Assembly: GCA_028692655.1 (NCBI GenBank)
Contig: JAQUWY010000018.1
Span: 1-34,339, forward strand
Origin: Candidatus Omnitrophota bacterium
GTDB lineage: Bacteria; Omnitrophota; Gorgyraeia; Duberdicusellales; 4484-171
DNA: 34,339 nt
Direction of reading: 5' to 3'
The position numbers were made by a program, and so were the translations under genes. The notes below the pieces were generated by a model that saw nothing but the letters and a program-made list of their open reading frames with translations, was not told where the DNA came from and searched no databases. Below, in pieces: positions 22,427 to 30,414 of the stretch. How positions within the stretch are numbered: the first letter of the stretch is position 1; every line of letters starts with the position of its first letter.

Positions 22427-22493
22427 GCCAATAAAGCAATATATGGTCTGGTTTTGAAAAATTAACAATGAGAAATAATACAAGGAGGGCGTA

Positions 22494-22772
22494 ATGCAGG
22501 GACCTAACAGTGGAATGCTTCAGATAGTTCCTTTAATTTTTATTTTTGGAATCTTTTATTTTCTCATAATACGCCCCCAGCAGAAAAAACAGAAAGATCA
22601 TCTTGCGATGATACAGAATATAAAGAAGAATGACGAGGTTGTTACTGTGGGCGGAGTTCACGGAACTGTTATTAATGTTAAAGAAAAGACTTTTATTGTG
22701 CGAATAGACGAAAACGTGAAAGTTGAAATCGATAAAAGTTCAGTAGCTTATATTAAGAAGGTAAGGCAATGA
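22494..22772 (+). CDS. yajC: Preprotein translocase accessory protein YajC
   Basis: A single-span membrane protein that joins SecDF in the holo-translocon. It shows the typical hydrophobic helix (about residues 8-25) ending in IIRPQQKKQKDH, followed by MIQNIKKNDEVVTVGGVHGTV in the cytoplasmic domain. AAGGAGGGCG precedes the ATG. Its stop overlaps the secDF start (ATGA), indicating coupled translation. 92 aa is usual. Confidence 0.95.
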   Translation: MQGPNSGMLQIVPLIFIFGIFYFLIIRPQQKKQKDHLAMIQNIKKNDEVVTVGGVHGTVINVKEKTFIVRIDENVKVEIDKSSVAYIKKVRQ

Positions 22773-24928
22773 TCAAAAATACAGATTTGAAGCTCAGGGT
22801 TGGAGTAATCCTCACACTGGTGGTTCTAAGTATTTTGTACGTGTTCCCTTTGAAAAAAAACGTAAATCTTGGCTTAGATTTAAAAGGCGGAATGTATGTC
22901 CTGCTTAGAGCCGATACGTCTTCGGTGCCTGCTAAAAGAAAGTCAGATGCTATAAGTGCTGCGGTTGAAAAAATACGCAGCCGTATAGATGCCTACGGGG
23001 TCAAGGAAACGTCAATCCAGGTTCAGGGAGAAAATTCCATTCTTGTCCAGGTGCCGGGCCTTGTGGATAGAGAAATAATAGACCGCTTGAAAGAAGTGGG
23101 AAAACTTGAGTTTCAGCTGGTAGAAGAAGACAAAGAAAAAATTTCCTTGGCTTTGAAGGGAGAAGTGCCCGAAGGCTGTGAGTTAAAGGAATATGAAAAC
23201 TCTCAATTGCTTATACGAAAGAGCCCTTCTCTTGTTGGAAGTGACCTGGCTGATAGTTTTGTAGGCTTTGATTCTTATGGTATTGCCGAAGTCCGCCTGA
23301 AATTTACTTCTGCCGGGGCAAGAAAATTCGCTAAGGTAACTGAAGATAACGTAGGTAAGCGACTGGCAATTGTTTTAGACGGCAGTGTCAAGAGCGCTCC
23401 TCAGATAAGAGAGCCTATAGCAAGCGGAGAAGCCCAGATTACCGGAGATTTTTCTCTGGATGAAGCAAGGCTTATAAGCTCGGTATTAAATTCAGGAGCT
23501 CTTCCCATACCTTTAGTGGTGGAAGAAGAACGGAGTGTCGGCCCGCTCTTGGGCTCAGACTCGATTCAGAGAGGAATACGTTCTATATTTTTGGGAGCCG
23601 TCCTTGTCATTATTTTTGTACTTATCTATTATCTTTTAGGCGGTGTGATTACTGTCATCTGTCTTTTTCTCGATCTTTTGTTTATCCTTGCCGGCTTGCA
23701 TCTTTTTAAAGGTACGCTGACGCTTCCCGGCATCGCCGGTATGATTTTGACTTTGGGCATGGCGGTAGATGCCAATATTTTGATATTCGAAAGAATAAGG
23801 GAAGAGCTTAAGGAAAATAAACCTTTCAGCATCGCCGTAAAGAATGGTTTTAACCGGGCTAAAAGAACAATATTTGATGCAAATGTTACAACCCTGATAG
23901 CCGCTTTCTTTCTTTTTTATTATGGCACGGGGCCCATAAAAGGATTCGCTGCTACTTTATCTTTGGGTATCATAGCCAGTATTTTTACTGCTGTATTTGT
24001 AGGCAGGACAATTTTTTCTTTTTTAATAAATTTAAAACTGAAAAAATTTACAATGCTTTCTGTTATATCGTCTTCCAAGATAAACTTTGTTAAGGCCAGA
24101 TGGTTTTGCATTGTTGCTTCTTTAATCATAATCGGCGTGGGAATGTTTAGCTTTTACTCTAAAAGGGATGATATCTACGGAATAGATTTTAAGGGGGGGC
24201 AAATCCTTGAATATAAGATTACTCCCGCGGTTAACATTGAAGAAGTAAGGGCAACTCTTAAGGCGAAGGGCTTTGATAGCCTCATCATCCAGGAGTTTAA
24301 GGATATTACCGGAGGCATAATCATAAAAAGTAAAGATGACATTTCATCAGAGCTCCAGAAAACTTTAGAAGAGAGTTTCCAAAATGTAGAGGAGCTTAAA
24401 ATCACTACGGTAGGCCCGGCTGTAGGCAAAGTCTTGAGGAGTAAGGCTTATATGGCCATAGCACTTTCCCTTTTAGGTATACTTCTATATGTTGCTGTGA
24501 GATTTAAGCATTTTGACTTTGCCTTTGCGGCTGTGATAGCGCTTTTCCACGATGTTTTTATCTGTCTTGGGTTTGTGGCCTTGGCCGGGTTTGAGGTGAA
24601 TCTTTTGACTGTAACGGCGTTGTTGACGATAGCCGGATACTCCATAAATGATACTATCGTTATCTACGACCGGATTAGAGAGATATCTCCGCATATGCGC
24701 AAGGCACCATTAAAAGACATAGTTAATAAAGCCATTAACAGCACGCTTTCCCGGACGATTATTACTTCTTTTACCACAATTCTTGTAATAGCTTCTATTT
24801 TTATTCTAGGAGGCGAAACTCTTAGAGGATTTTCTTTCACTTTGCTGGTAGGGGTAATTTTTGGCACCTATTCTTCGATATATATCGCTTCTCCTTTGGT
24901 TCTTTTGTTTAGAAAGACCCGTGTTTAA
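22769..24928 (+). CDS. secDF: Protein export membrane protein SecDF (fused)
   Basis: SecD and SecF use the proton gradient to pull exported proteins across the membrane after SecA. Both are here in one 719-aa chain. The SecD part (about residues 1-420) has an N-terminal helix, NLGLDLKGGMYVLL, a reduced periplasmic domain, and five further helices with GMAVDANILIFERIREE. The SecF part (about 430-719) begins with a helix, GIDFKGGQILEY, and later TIAGYSINDTIVIYDRIRE. Both halves carry the conserved Asp-containing helix-4 motif. The fusion is seen in several phyla. It overlaps yajC by 4 bp and the mfd gene by 8 bp. Confidence 0.96.
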   Translation: MIKNTDLKLRVGVILTLVVLSILYVFPLKKNVNLGLDLKGGMYVLLRADTSSVPAKRKSDAISAAVEKIRSRIDAYGVKETSIQVQGENSILVQVPGLVDREIIDRLKEVGKLEFQLVEEDKEKISLALKGEVPEGCELKEYENSQLLIRKSPSLVGSDLADSFVGFDSYGIAEVRLKFTSAGARKFAKVTEDNVGKRLAIVLDGSVKSAPQIREPIASGEAQITGDFSLDEARLISSVLNSGALPIPLVVEEERSVGPLLGSDSIQRGIRSIFLGAVLVIIFVLIYYLLGGVITVICLFLDLLFILAGLHLFKGTLTLPGIAGMILTLGMAVDANILIFERIREELKENKPFSIAVKNGFNRAKRTIFDANVTTLIAAFFLFYYGTGPIKGFAATLSLGIIASIFTAVFVGRTIFSFLINLKLKKFTMLSVISSSKINFVKARWFCIVASLIIIGVGMFSFYSKRDDIYGIDFKGGQILEYKITPAVNIEEVRATLKAKGFDSLIIQEFKDITGGIIIKSKDDISSELQKTLEESFQNVEELKITTVGPAVGKVLRSKAYMAIALSLLGILLYVAVRFKHFDFAFAAVIALFHDVFICLGFVALAGFEVNLLTVTALLTIAGYSINDTIVIYDRIREISPHMRKAPLKDIVNKAINSTLSRTIITSFTTILVIASIFILGGETLRGFSFTLLVGVIFGTYSSIYIASPLVLLFRKTRV

Positions 24929-26813
24929 TGTATTTAAAATTTATGTGAATAAAGATATACCGCAAGAGACGGCAGCTCAAAATCTGCTGTCTCTTGGGTA
25001 TCAACGGGTTGACGAAACCCTCGAAGAAGGTGACTTTTCTTTTCGCGGAGATACGCTTGAAGTATTTCCGGTTAATTTTAATTTTCCCGTCAGAATAGAA
25101 TGGGAATTTGAAAGCATAAGGAATATTTACAGTTTTGATAAAATCCTCGGGAAAAAGATCATTGATTATGATCTTCTCATCATAATACCTCATCTTAAAA
25201 AAACGAAACGATACTTAGACGAAAATTTTCCTTTAGACGCTGTGCTGAGGATAGAGAAAGGCGACTATGTGGTTCACACCCGTTATGGTATAGGAAAATT
25301 TCTAGGCACGCGTAAGCTCAAAGTACGGGAAAAAGAGGATTATTATTTTGAGATAGAGTATTACAAGGGAGACAAGTTGTATGTTTCTAAAGAGGAAGCA
25401 CATTTAATCCAGAAGTATTCTAATTTTAATTTAAGGAGGCCCCGGCTTTCGCGTTTAGGTTCCAAAGAATGGACGAAAACAAAAGAAAAGGTACAGAAAG
25501 GTATAAAGGCTTTTGCGCTTGAAATATTGCGTATGGAAGCGCAGAGAAAGGTTATAGGCGGCTTTAGGTATGTAAAAGATGACCAATGGCAAAAAAAGTT
25601 TGAGGATGCCTTTCCTTATGAGGAAACAAAGGACCAGATTGAAGCAACCCGCCAAGTAAAAGCTGACATGGAAGGCCCCAACTGTATGGATAGGATGATT
25701 TGCGGAGATGTAGGCTACGGCAAAACAGAGGTTGCCATGAGGGCAGCTTTTAAGGCAGTAGTCAGCCAAAAACAAGTTGCTTTTTTGGTTCCTACTACAA
25801 TTCTTGCTTACCAGCATTATAATAACCTGGTAAAGCGCTTGGCAGATTTCCCTTTTTGCGTGGAAATGCTTTCAAGATTTCGTTCGCAGTCTGAGCAGAG
25901 AGAGATTGTAAAAAGGCTTAAAGAAGGTAAAGTTGACATTATTGTAGGGACCCACCGCCTTATATCTGAAGATGTGGTTTTTAAGGATTTGGGCCTTTTG
26001 ATTATCGACGAGGAGCATAAATTTGGTGTGGAACACAAAGAAAAAATTAAAAAAATCAAAGTAGGAATTGATGTCTTAATTTTGACTGCAACTCCTATTC
26101 CCAGGACACTTTATATGAGCTTGATTGGCATCAAAGGTATTTCTTTAATTAAAACACCTCCTCGGCAGAGATTAGCAATAAAGACTAAGTTGATTGAATT
26201 TGAGCCTGGAAAAATAAAAGAATCGATTGTGAAAGAATTTAGAAGAGGCGGCCAGGTTTTCTTTATTCACAACCGCATACAAAGTATATATAAACTGCAT
26301 GATTTATTACGTAGGCTTCTTCCGGCGGGAATACGTATAGGAGTGGTGCACGGAAGAATGCCGCCTCATTCCATGGAGAAGATAATGCTCGATTTTATTA
26401 ACAAAAAAATTGATTGTTTGCTTTCGACAGCAATCGTTGAATCCGGCATTGACATTCCCGCGGCAAATACTATTATTATAGATAACGCCCATAGGTTTGG
26501 ATTGGCTGATTTACATCAATTGCGCGGCAGGGTAGGAAGATTTAATGTTCAGGCTTACGCGAATTTAGTAATTCCTTCTCAAAGAGTTGTTTCTGCCGAA
26601 GCCAGGAAAAGGCTTGAGATGGTGGAGGAGTTTTCTCATTTAGGTGCGGGGTTCGAGGTGGCCATGAACGATCTGGAATTAAGAGGAGCCGGTAATATCC
26701 TTGGCAAAGAACAGCATGGTTTTATATGGATGGTGGGTTTTGACCTGTATTGCCGCTTGCTTAGAAAAGAGATAGAATACCTAAAGCAGGCTTTTAGAAT
26801 CGGGTTAAATTGA
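24921..26813 (+). CDS. mfd: Short transcription-repair coupling factor (mini-Mfd)
   Basis: Mfd pushes stalled RNA polymerase off DNA. This version is about 630 aa instead of about 1100. Residues 1-90 match only the last piece of the UvrB-like module (GYQRVDETLEEGDFSFRGDTL). The CarD-like polymerase-binding domain (KGDYVVHTRYGIGKFLG, about 112-128) follows. Then comes the RecG-type translocase with Walker A GDVGYGKTEVA (about 262), DEEH (about 363), ATPIPRTLYMSL and QLRGRVGR. It stops shortly after GNILGKEQHG and lacks the C-terminal D7 domain. The start is probably GTG 24921, because the track start lies deep inside secDF. No frameshift is apparent: the next gene begins at once in another frame. 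Confidence 0.87.
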   Translation: MFNVFKIYVNKDIPQETAAQNLLSLGYQRVDETLEEGDFSFRGDTLEVFPVNFNFPVRIEWEFESIRNIYSFDKILGKKIIDYDLLIIIPHLKKTKRYLDENFPLDAVLRIEKGDYVVHTRYGIGKFLGTRKLKVREKEDYYFEIEYYKGDKLYVSKEEAHLIQKYSNFNLRRPRLSRLGSKEWTKTKEKVQKGIKAFALEILRMEAQRKVIGGFRYVKDDQWQKKFEDAFPYEETKDQIEATRQVKADMEGPNCMDRMICGDVGYGKTEVAMRAAFKAVVSQKQVAFLVPTTILAYQHYNNLVKRLADFPFCVEMLSRFRSQSEQREIVKRLKEGKVDIIVGTHRLISEDVVFKDLGLLIIDEEHKFGVEHKEKIKKIKVGIDVLILTATPIPRTLYMSLIGIKGISLIKTPPRQRLAIKTKLIEFEPGKIKESIVKEFRRGGQVFFIHNRIQSIYKLHDLLRRLLPAGIRIGVVHGRMPPHSMEKIMLDFINKKIDCLLSTAIVESGIDIPAANTIIIDNAHRFGLADLHQLRGRVGRFNVQAYANLVIPSQRVVSAEARKRLEMVEEFSHLGAGFEVAMNDLELRGAGNILGKEQHGFIWMVGFDLYCRLLRKEIEYLKQAFRIGLN

Positions 26814-26860
26814 AATTAAAATTTAAGTTCCGAAAGAGAAAAATAAAAAAGGCAGGTGTG

Positions 26861-27751
26861 ATGAAAACGAAGATTTTTCTTATTTTGTTTATCGCTTTAC
26901 AATTAGGGGCCAGCGCTGAGGAGATAACCCGTATAGTTGCCAAAGTAAATAATCAGGTAATAACTTCTAGGGACCTGGATGACTATTGTAAGGCTTTAAA
27001 TTATGATATTTCCGACAGCCGCCAAAAGATTTCCTTGCAGGGCCAGGAATTTAATAAAGAAGCGCTGAAACGTTTAATTGAAGATAAGTTGGTTCTTGGT
27101 GAGGCTATCAGAGAAAAAATACAGATTCCGCAGCCAATGATTGACAATAGGCTTGATCAGATAATATCTTCTTATCCTTCACGCCAGGATTTTGAGGCTT
27201 CACTCTTAGAAAAAGGGTTTACTGTTACTTCCTTAAAGAAAAAAATCGAGAGCCAATATATGATGCGGGAAGTTATCGATAAATATGTCAAATCAATGGT
27301 TAGCGTTTCTCCTCAGGAAATATTTTCTTATTATTCTCAGAATAAAGATTCATTTCAGTCTCCTGAGATTTACATTTTTTATATAGCTAAATCTCAGGAG
27401 AAAAGTATTCTGGAAGATATTTCTAAGCTGATCGAGGCGGAAGGTATTATCGGAGCCCAAAACGCTTACTGGGGCCTGCTTATGAAAATGGAATCTACAA
27501 AAGAAGAGCTAAAGGCTGATATAGCCGAGGTACTGGAAAAATTAAAGAGCGGTTCTTGGAGTATAAAGCAAGGGGAAGACCTGTATTACTTGATATACCT
27601 CGATAAGATAATGCCAAGCCGCCTTTTATCTTTCGAGGAAGTGCAAAGGCAGGTCTATTCTTATTTATGGGAAGAAAATTTCCAGAAAAGGTTTAAACAG
27701 TGGATAGGCGAACTAAAAGATAAAGCTGTAATCGAAAACTACTATGAGTAG
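26861..27751 (+). CDS. SurA-like periplasmic chaperone
   Basis: A probable periplasmic folding factor for outer membrane proteins. It has a signal peptide (MKTKIFLILFIALQLGASA, cleavage near residue 19). The SurA N-terminal domain follows (RIVAKVNNQVITSRDLDDY, then KEALKRLIEDKLVLGEA), with a helical MREVIDKYVKSMVSVSPQEI linker. The parvulin isomerase domain expected at about residues 165-260 is poorly recognisable, so enzyme activity is doubtful. The track start (26810) overlaps mfd; ATG 26861 directly opens the signal peptide and has AGGTG upstream. It overlaps pdxA by 8 bp. The surA-pdxA-rsmA order is the same as in Proteobacteria, supporting the call. Confidence 0.8.
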   Translation: MKTKIFLILFIALQLGASAEEITRIVAKVNNQVITSRDLDDYCKALNYDISDSRQKISLQGQEFNKEALKRLIEDKLVLGEAIREKIQIPQPMIDNRLDQIISSYPSRQDFEASLLEKGFTVTSLKKKIESQYMMREVIDKYVKSMVSVSPQEIFSYYSQNKDSFQSPEIYIFYIAKSQEKSILEDISKLIEAEGIIGAQNAYWGLLMKMESTKEELKADIAEVLEKLKSGSWSIKQGEDLYYLIYLDKIMPSRLLSFEEVQRQVYSYLWEENFQKRFKQWIGELKDKAVIENYYE

Positions 27752-28667
27752 AAAGCGCCTGGTAATTTCTTCCGGAGACCCTGCAGGCTGCGGCCCAGTT
27801 ATTACTGCTGGGGCTATACAGGATTTAAGGGTGCCGGGAGTAGATTTAATTGTTGTCGGAGATAAAAAAGTTTTTTTATCCTTGCCTTCTTGTAAGAAAT
27901 TTTTCAAAAAAGTTACCTTTGTAGATGTGGGGACCGCACAGATAGGTGTGCTCAAAAAAGGCGAAGCTTCCAGGCTTTCCGGCCAAGCCGCATTGAACTA
28001 TATAAATAGGTCCCTGGATATTATCTCAGGTAAAAGGGCTGCCTTGGTAACTGCACCGGTTTCTAAAGAAGCCATCTGCCTTGTCCATAAAGATTTTAGC
28101 GGCCACACTGAATATTTAAGCAATTTTTTCAAATCTAAGAATGTGGCGATGATGATGGTTTCCCCTTCTTTTAAAACAGTCCTTTTTAGCCGACACATAC
28201 CTTTATCTAAAGTTTCCGGGCAGATAAAGGAAGAAGCTTTGTTAAGGGCTTTTAAACTCATTTATCAGGAGTTAAAAAATAAATTCAATCTGCCTAATCC
28301 GTGTGTTGCTTGTGCTTCTTTAAACCCTCATGCTGGTATGAATACCTTTCTGGGAAGAGAGGAAAAAATAATTTTAGAAGCAATAAAGAAATGTCCATAC
28401 CCTATGCAGGGCCCGCTTTCTGCCGATACCATTTTCGTTAAGGAAAGTCTTAAAAAATATGATTGCGTTATTAGCCTTTACCACGATCAGGGAATGATAC
28501 CGTTTAAATTGCTGGCTATGAAAAAAGGGGTTAACTTAACATTGGGTTTGCCAATAATAAGGACTTCACCGGCGCATGGTGTTGCTTATGACGTTATCCG
28601 TCAGGGTAAGGCTCCTTTTTACTCTTCGATGCTTGAGGCAATGAAATTAGCCATCAGGCTGCTGTAA
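27744..28667 (+). CDS. pdxA: 4-hydroxythreonine-4-phosphate dehydrogenase
   Basis: It oxidises 4-phosphohydroxy-threonine in the DXP-dependent pathway to pyridoxal phosphate. Typical motifs are SSGDPAGCGPVI at the N-terminus, APVSKEAI, the metal-binding His in FSGHTEYLSNFF (about residue 120), SLNPHAGMNTFLGREE, GPLSADTIF, LYHDQGMIPFKLL with the second metal His, and TSPAHGVAYDV with the third. The third motif reads AHG where AHD or DHG is often seen. 307 aa is a little shorter than the E. coli enzyme. The ATG lies 8 bp inside the SurA-like gene. Repeat copy 5 starts within 10 bp of its stop. Confidence 0.95.
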   Translation: MSRKRLVISSGDPAGCGPVITAGAIQDLRVPGVDLIVVGDKKVFLSLPSCKKFFKKVTFVDVGTAQIGVLKKGEASRLSGQAALNYINRSLDIISGKRAALVTAPVSKEAICLVHKDFSGHTEYLSNFFKSKNVAMMMVSPSFKTVLFSRHIPLSKVSGQIKEEALLRAFKLIYQELKNKFNLPNPCVACASLNPHAGMNTFLGREEKIILEAIKKCPYPMQGPLSADTIFVKESLKKYDCVISLYHDQGMIPFKLLAMKKGVNLTLGLPIIRTSPAHGVAYDVIRQGKAPFYSSMLEAMKLAIRLL

Positions 28668-28672
28668 TTAAT

Positions 28673-28930
28673 AATACAGGTAGAGGCTTAATAAAGTCCA
28701 CAGTCCATAGTCCATAGACGATAGACTATATAGGTTGAGGTTGAGGTTAAGGTTAAGGTTGAGGTTAAGAAAAACTAAAAAACCAAAAGACAAAAAACAG
28801 AAAACTAAAGAACTAAAAACAGAAAGACTGAAAAACTGAAAGACCAAAAGACCGAAGAACATAAAAACTAAAGAAGTAAAAACGCTAACTGAGAACCGAA
28901 TATCGCAAGCCGATAGCTTGGCCTGTGACA
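28673..28930 (+). repeat. Composite word repeat, copy 5 (subfamily I, shortened)
   Basis: It lies exactly between pdxA and rsmA. Modules: acaggtagaggcttaataaa, period-7 words gtccaca/gtccata/gtccata/gacgata, six ggttga/ggttaa hexamers, and a period-8 A-rich block close to copies 1 and 3. It continues with cgctaactgagaaccgaatatcgcaagccgata. The GC-rich palindrome cttgcctaccggcagg is missing, as if deleted together with neighbouring bases. The last bases run into the start region of rsmA. Confidence 0.9.
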
Positions 28931-28949
28931 TGATACTCAATGCAATAGT

Positions 28950-29732
28950 ATGATTAAACAGAAGCATTCCCTGGGCCAGGTATTCTTAAAAGACAAAAAG
29001 TATATAGAAAGAATAGTTTCGGCTTTAGACGTTAAAGGCAAAAACGTTCTCGAGATAGGCCCGGGAGAAGGCGTTTTAAGTTCCCGTATCGTTTCTAAGG
29101 CGAATAAACTTTACTGTGTAGAAATTGACCCGGATTTATGCCGCTTATTAAGGGATAAATTTAAAGTTATACAATCGGTAAAGATTATCTGTTCAGATAT
29201 ATTAAATTTTCCGATACAGAAGTTAAACAAAAAAGTAGTAGTCTTGGGTAATGTGCCATATTATATAAGCAGCAGCCTAATTGATTATTTAATTTGCAAC
29301 CGGCGTTATATTTATTCGGCACATCTTACTCTGCAGAAAGAATTTGCCCGTAAATTAACCGCTGTTCCCGCGACAAAACCGTATTGTGCTTTAAGCTGCT
29401 ATGCCCAGTATTACTCGGACATTAATAGGTACTTTGATATTCCGGCAGGGGCATTTAAGCCCACGCCTAAGGTGGATTCTACTTTTATTTCTTTGGAATT
29501 TTACCGGAAGCCTCGCTATGGCTGTAAAAATGAAGTTTTTCTTTTTAAAGTTATTGATTCAGCTTTTTCCCAACCAAGAAAAAAAATAGTGAATCTAATG
29601 CCGGGAGTAAAAAATAAATGCGATTTCTTTTCTCGCCTCAACGTTGATCCTAATGCCAGGCCGCAGGAATTGTCTCTTGTTGACTATATTAAAATAACTC
29701 AAAAATTAAGTGCGAATAAATATTTTTTATAA
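28950..29732 (+). CDS. rsmA: 16S rRNA dimethyladenosine transferase RsmA (KsgA)
   Basis: It dimethylates two adjacent adenines near the 3' end of 16S rRNA during small-subunit assembly, using S-adenosylmethionine. Motifs: HSLGQVFLKDKKYIERIV at the N-terminus, the SAM site VLEIGPGEGVLS (about residue 33), VEIDPDL, and the catalytic GNVPYYISS (about 100; NIPYYIS in E. coli). A C-terminal helical domain with SQPRKKIVNLM follows. 260 aa is normal. No Shine-Dalgarno sequence is visible before the ATG. Position after surA-pdxA is conserved with Proteobacteria, though the composite repeat separates it from pdxA. Confidence 0.95.
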   Translation: MIKQKHSLGQVFLKDKKYIERIVSALDVKGKNVLEIGPGEGVLSSRIVSKANKLYCVEIDPDLCRLLRDKFKVIQSVKIICSDILNFPIQKLNKKVVVLGNVPYYISSSLIDYLICNRRYIYSAHLTLQKEFARKLTAVPATKPYCALSCYAQYYSDINRYFDIPAGAFKPTPKVDSTFISLEFYRKPRYGCKNEVFLFKVIDSAFSQPRKKIVNLMPGVKNKCDFFSRLNVDPNARPQELSLVDYIKITQKLSANKYFL

Positions 29733-29741
29733 GTAAATATA

Positions 29742-29750
29742 TGATAAAAT
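29742..29750 (+). promoter_or_regulatory. Extended -10 box before the pseudopilin gene
   Basis: TGATAAAAT (29742-29750) lies 8 nt before the ATG at 29759, so the message would start at about the ATG. No clear -35 is present, only a T-rich run. This is weaker than the cases at 4629 and 15783. Confidence 0.4.
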
Positions 29751-29758
29751 ATTCATTT

Positions 29759-30397
29759 ATGGGAAATGCTTCTACAAAACAAAAGAGCTTCACATTAATA
29801 GAGTTAATAGTTGTGATTGCCATTATTGCTGTATTAGCGGCGATAGTGGCACCTAATGCATTTAGGGCTATTGAAAAAGCAAAAGTCGCCAAGGCCAGAG
29901 CTGATTTAAGTGCCATAAAAGCTGCTATAAGTATGCTGTATTCTGATACCGGAAAATTTCCCCGCGGCTGCCCTGCGCTTACCTTTGCTAATACTGTTTC
30001 GCGGATTGACTCTAATAACGGAGGCTTGACTACTAAACCCAATGCTGATGAACCTTCATCGAGCGATCCAAGCTGTGTGTGGTCTCAAAACGAAGTTGTT
30101 TATTGGGATGGGCCTTATGTTGATGCGGTTAAGGTGTATGACCCATGGGGCACGCCTTATTCTTTTGACGGCAGCTATTGCGTCTGCGCAAATAAAGTTT
30201 GCCCTCCAAGTAGTATCCAGGTATCCAGTTGTGTAAGCAGCCGTTACACAAGCAGTAATTTTATTTACGCTGAATGTATGAATATCTGCGGAGAATCCTG
30301 GTGCGATACTGCCCCGCCGGTAATAAGGTCGCTGGGCTCGGATAAATCATACGGTACCTGTGATGATATGATAGAAGGTTTTATTCCTGTTAGATGA
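29759..30397 (+). CDS. Type II secretion/type IV pilin-like pseudopilin (GspG type)
   Basis: A pseudopilin with a short leader and the class III signal KSFTLIELIVVIAIIAVLAAI, cut before Phe by a prepilin peptidase. Position -1 is Ser, whereas Gly is the rule. The helix is followed by a GspG-like core: KARADLSAIKAAISMLYSDTGKFP, the DPWGTPYSF motif, and a C-terminal calcium-loop-like SLGSDKSYGTCDD. The C-terminal half has at least nine Cys, unusual for GspG, and suggests disulfides. The track start (29741) adds six residues; ATG 29759 gives a more usual leader and fits the upstream -10 box. No other secretion genes are in the window. Confidence 0.85.
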   Translation: MGNASTKQKSFTLIELIVVIAIIAVLAAIVAPNAFRAIEKAKVAKARADLSAIKAAISMLYSDTGKFPRGCPALTFANTVSRIDSNNGGLTTKPNADEPSSSDPSCVWSQNEVVYWDGPYVDAVKVYDPWGTPYSFDGSYCVCANKVCPPSSIQVSSCVSSRYTSSNFIYAECMNICGESWCDTAPPVIRSLGSDKSYGTCDDMIEGFIPVR

Positions 30398-30414
30398 TAA
30401 AGCGTTATATCTAG

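Noticed and set aside
26810-26860. Continuation of Mfd D7 by frameshift into the following ORF
   Set aside because: The following ORF reads as a signal peptide and SurA N-domain, not D7, so the short Mfd is not explained by a frameshift here.
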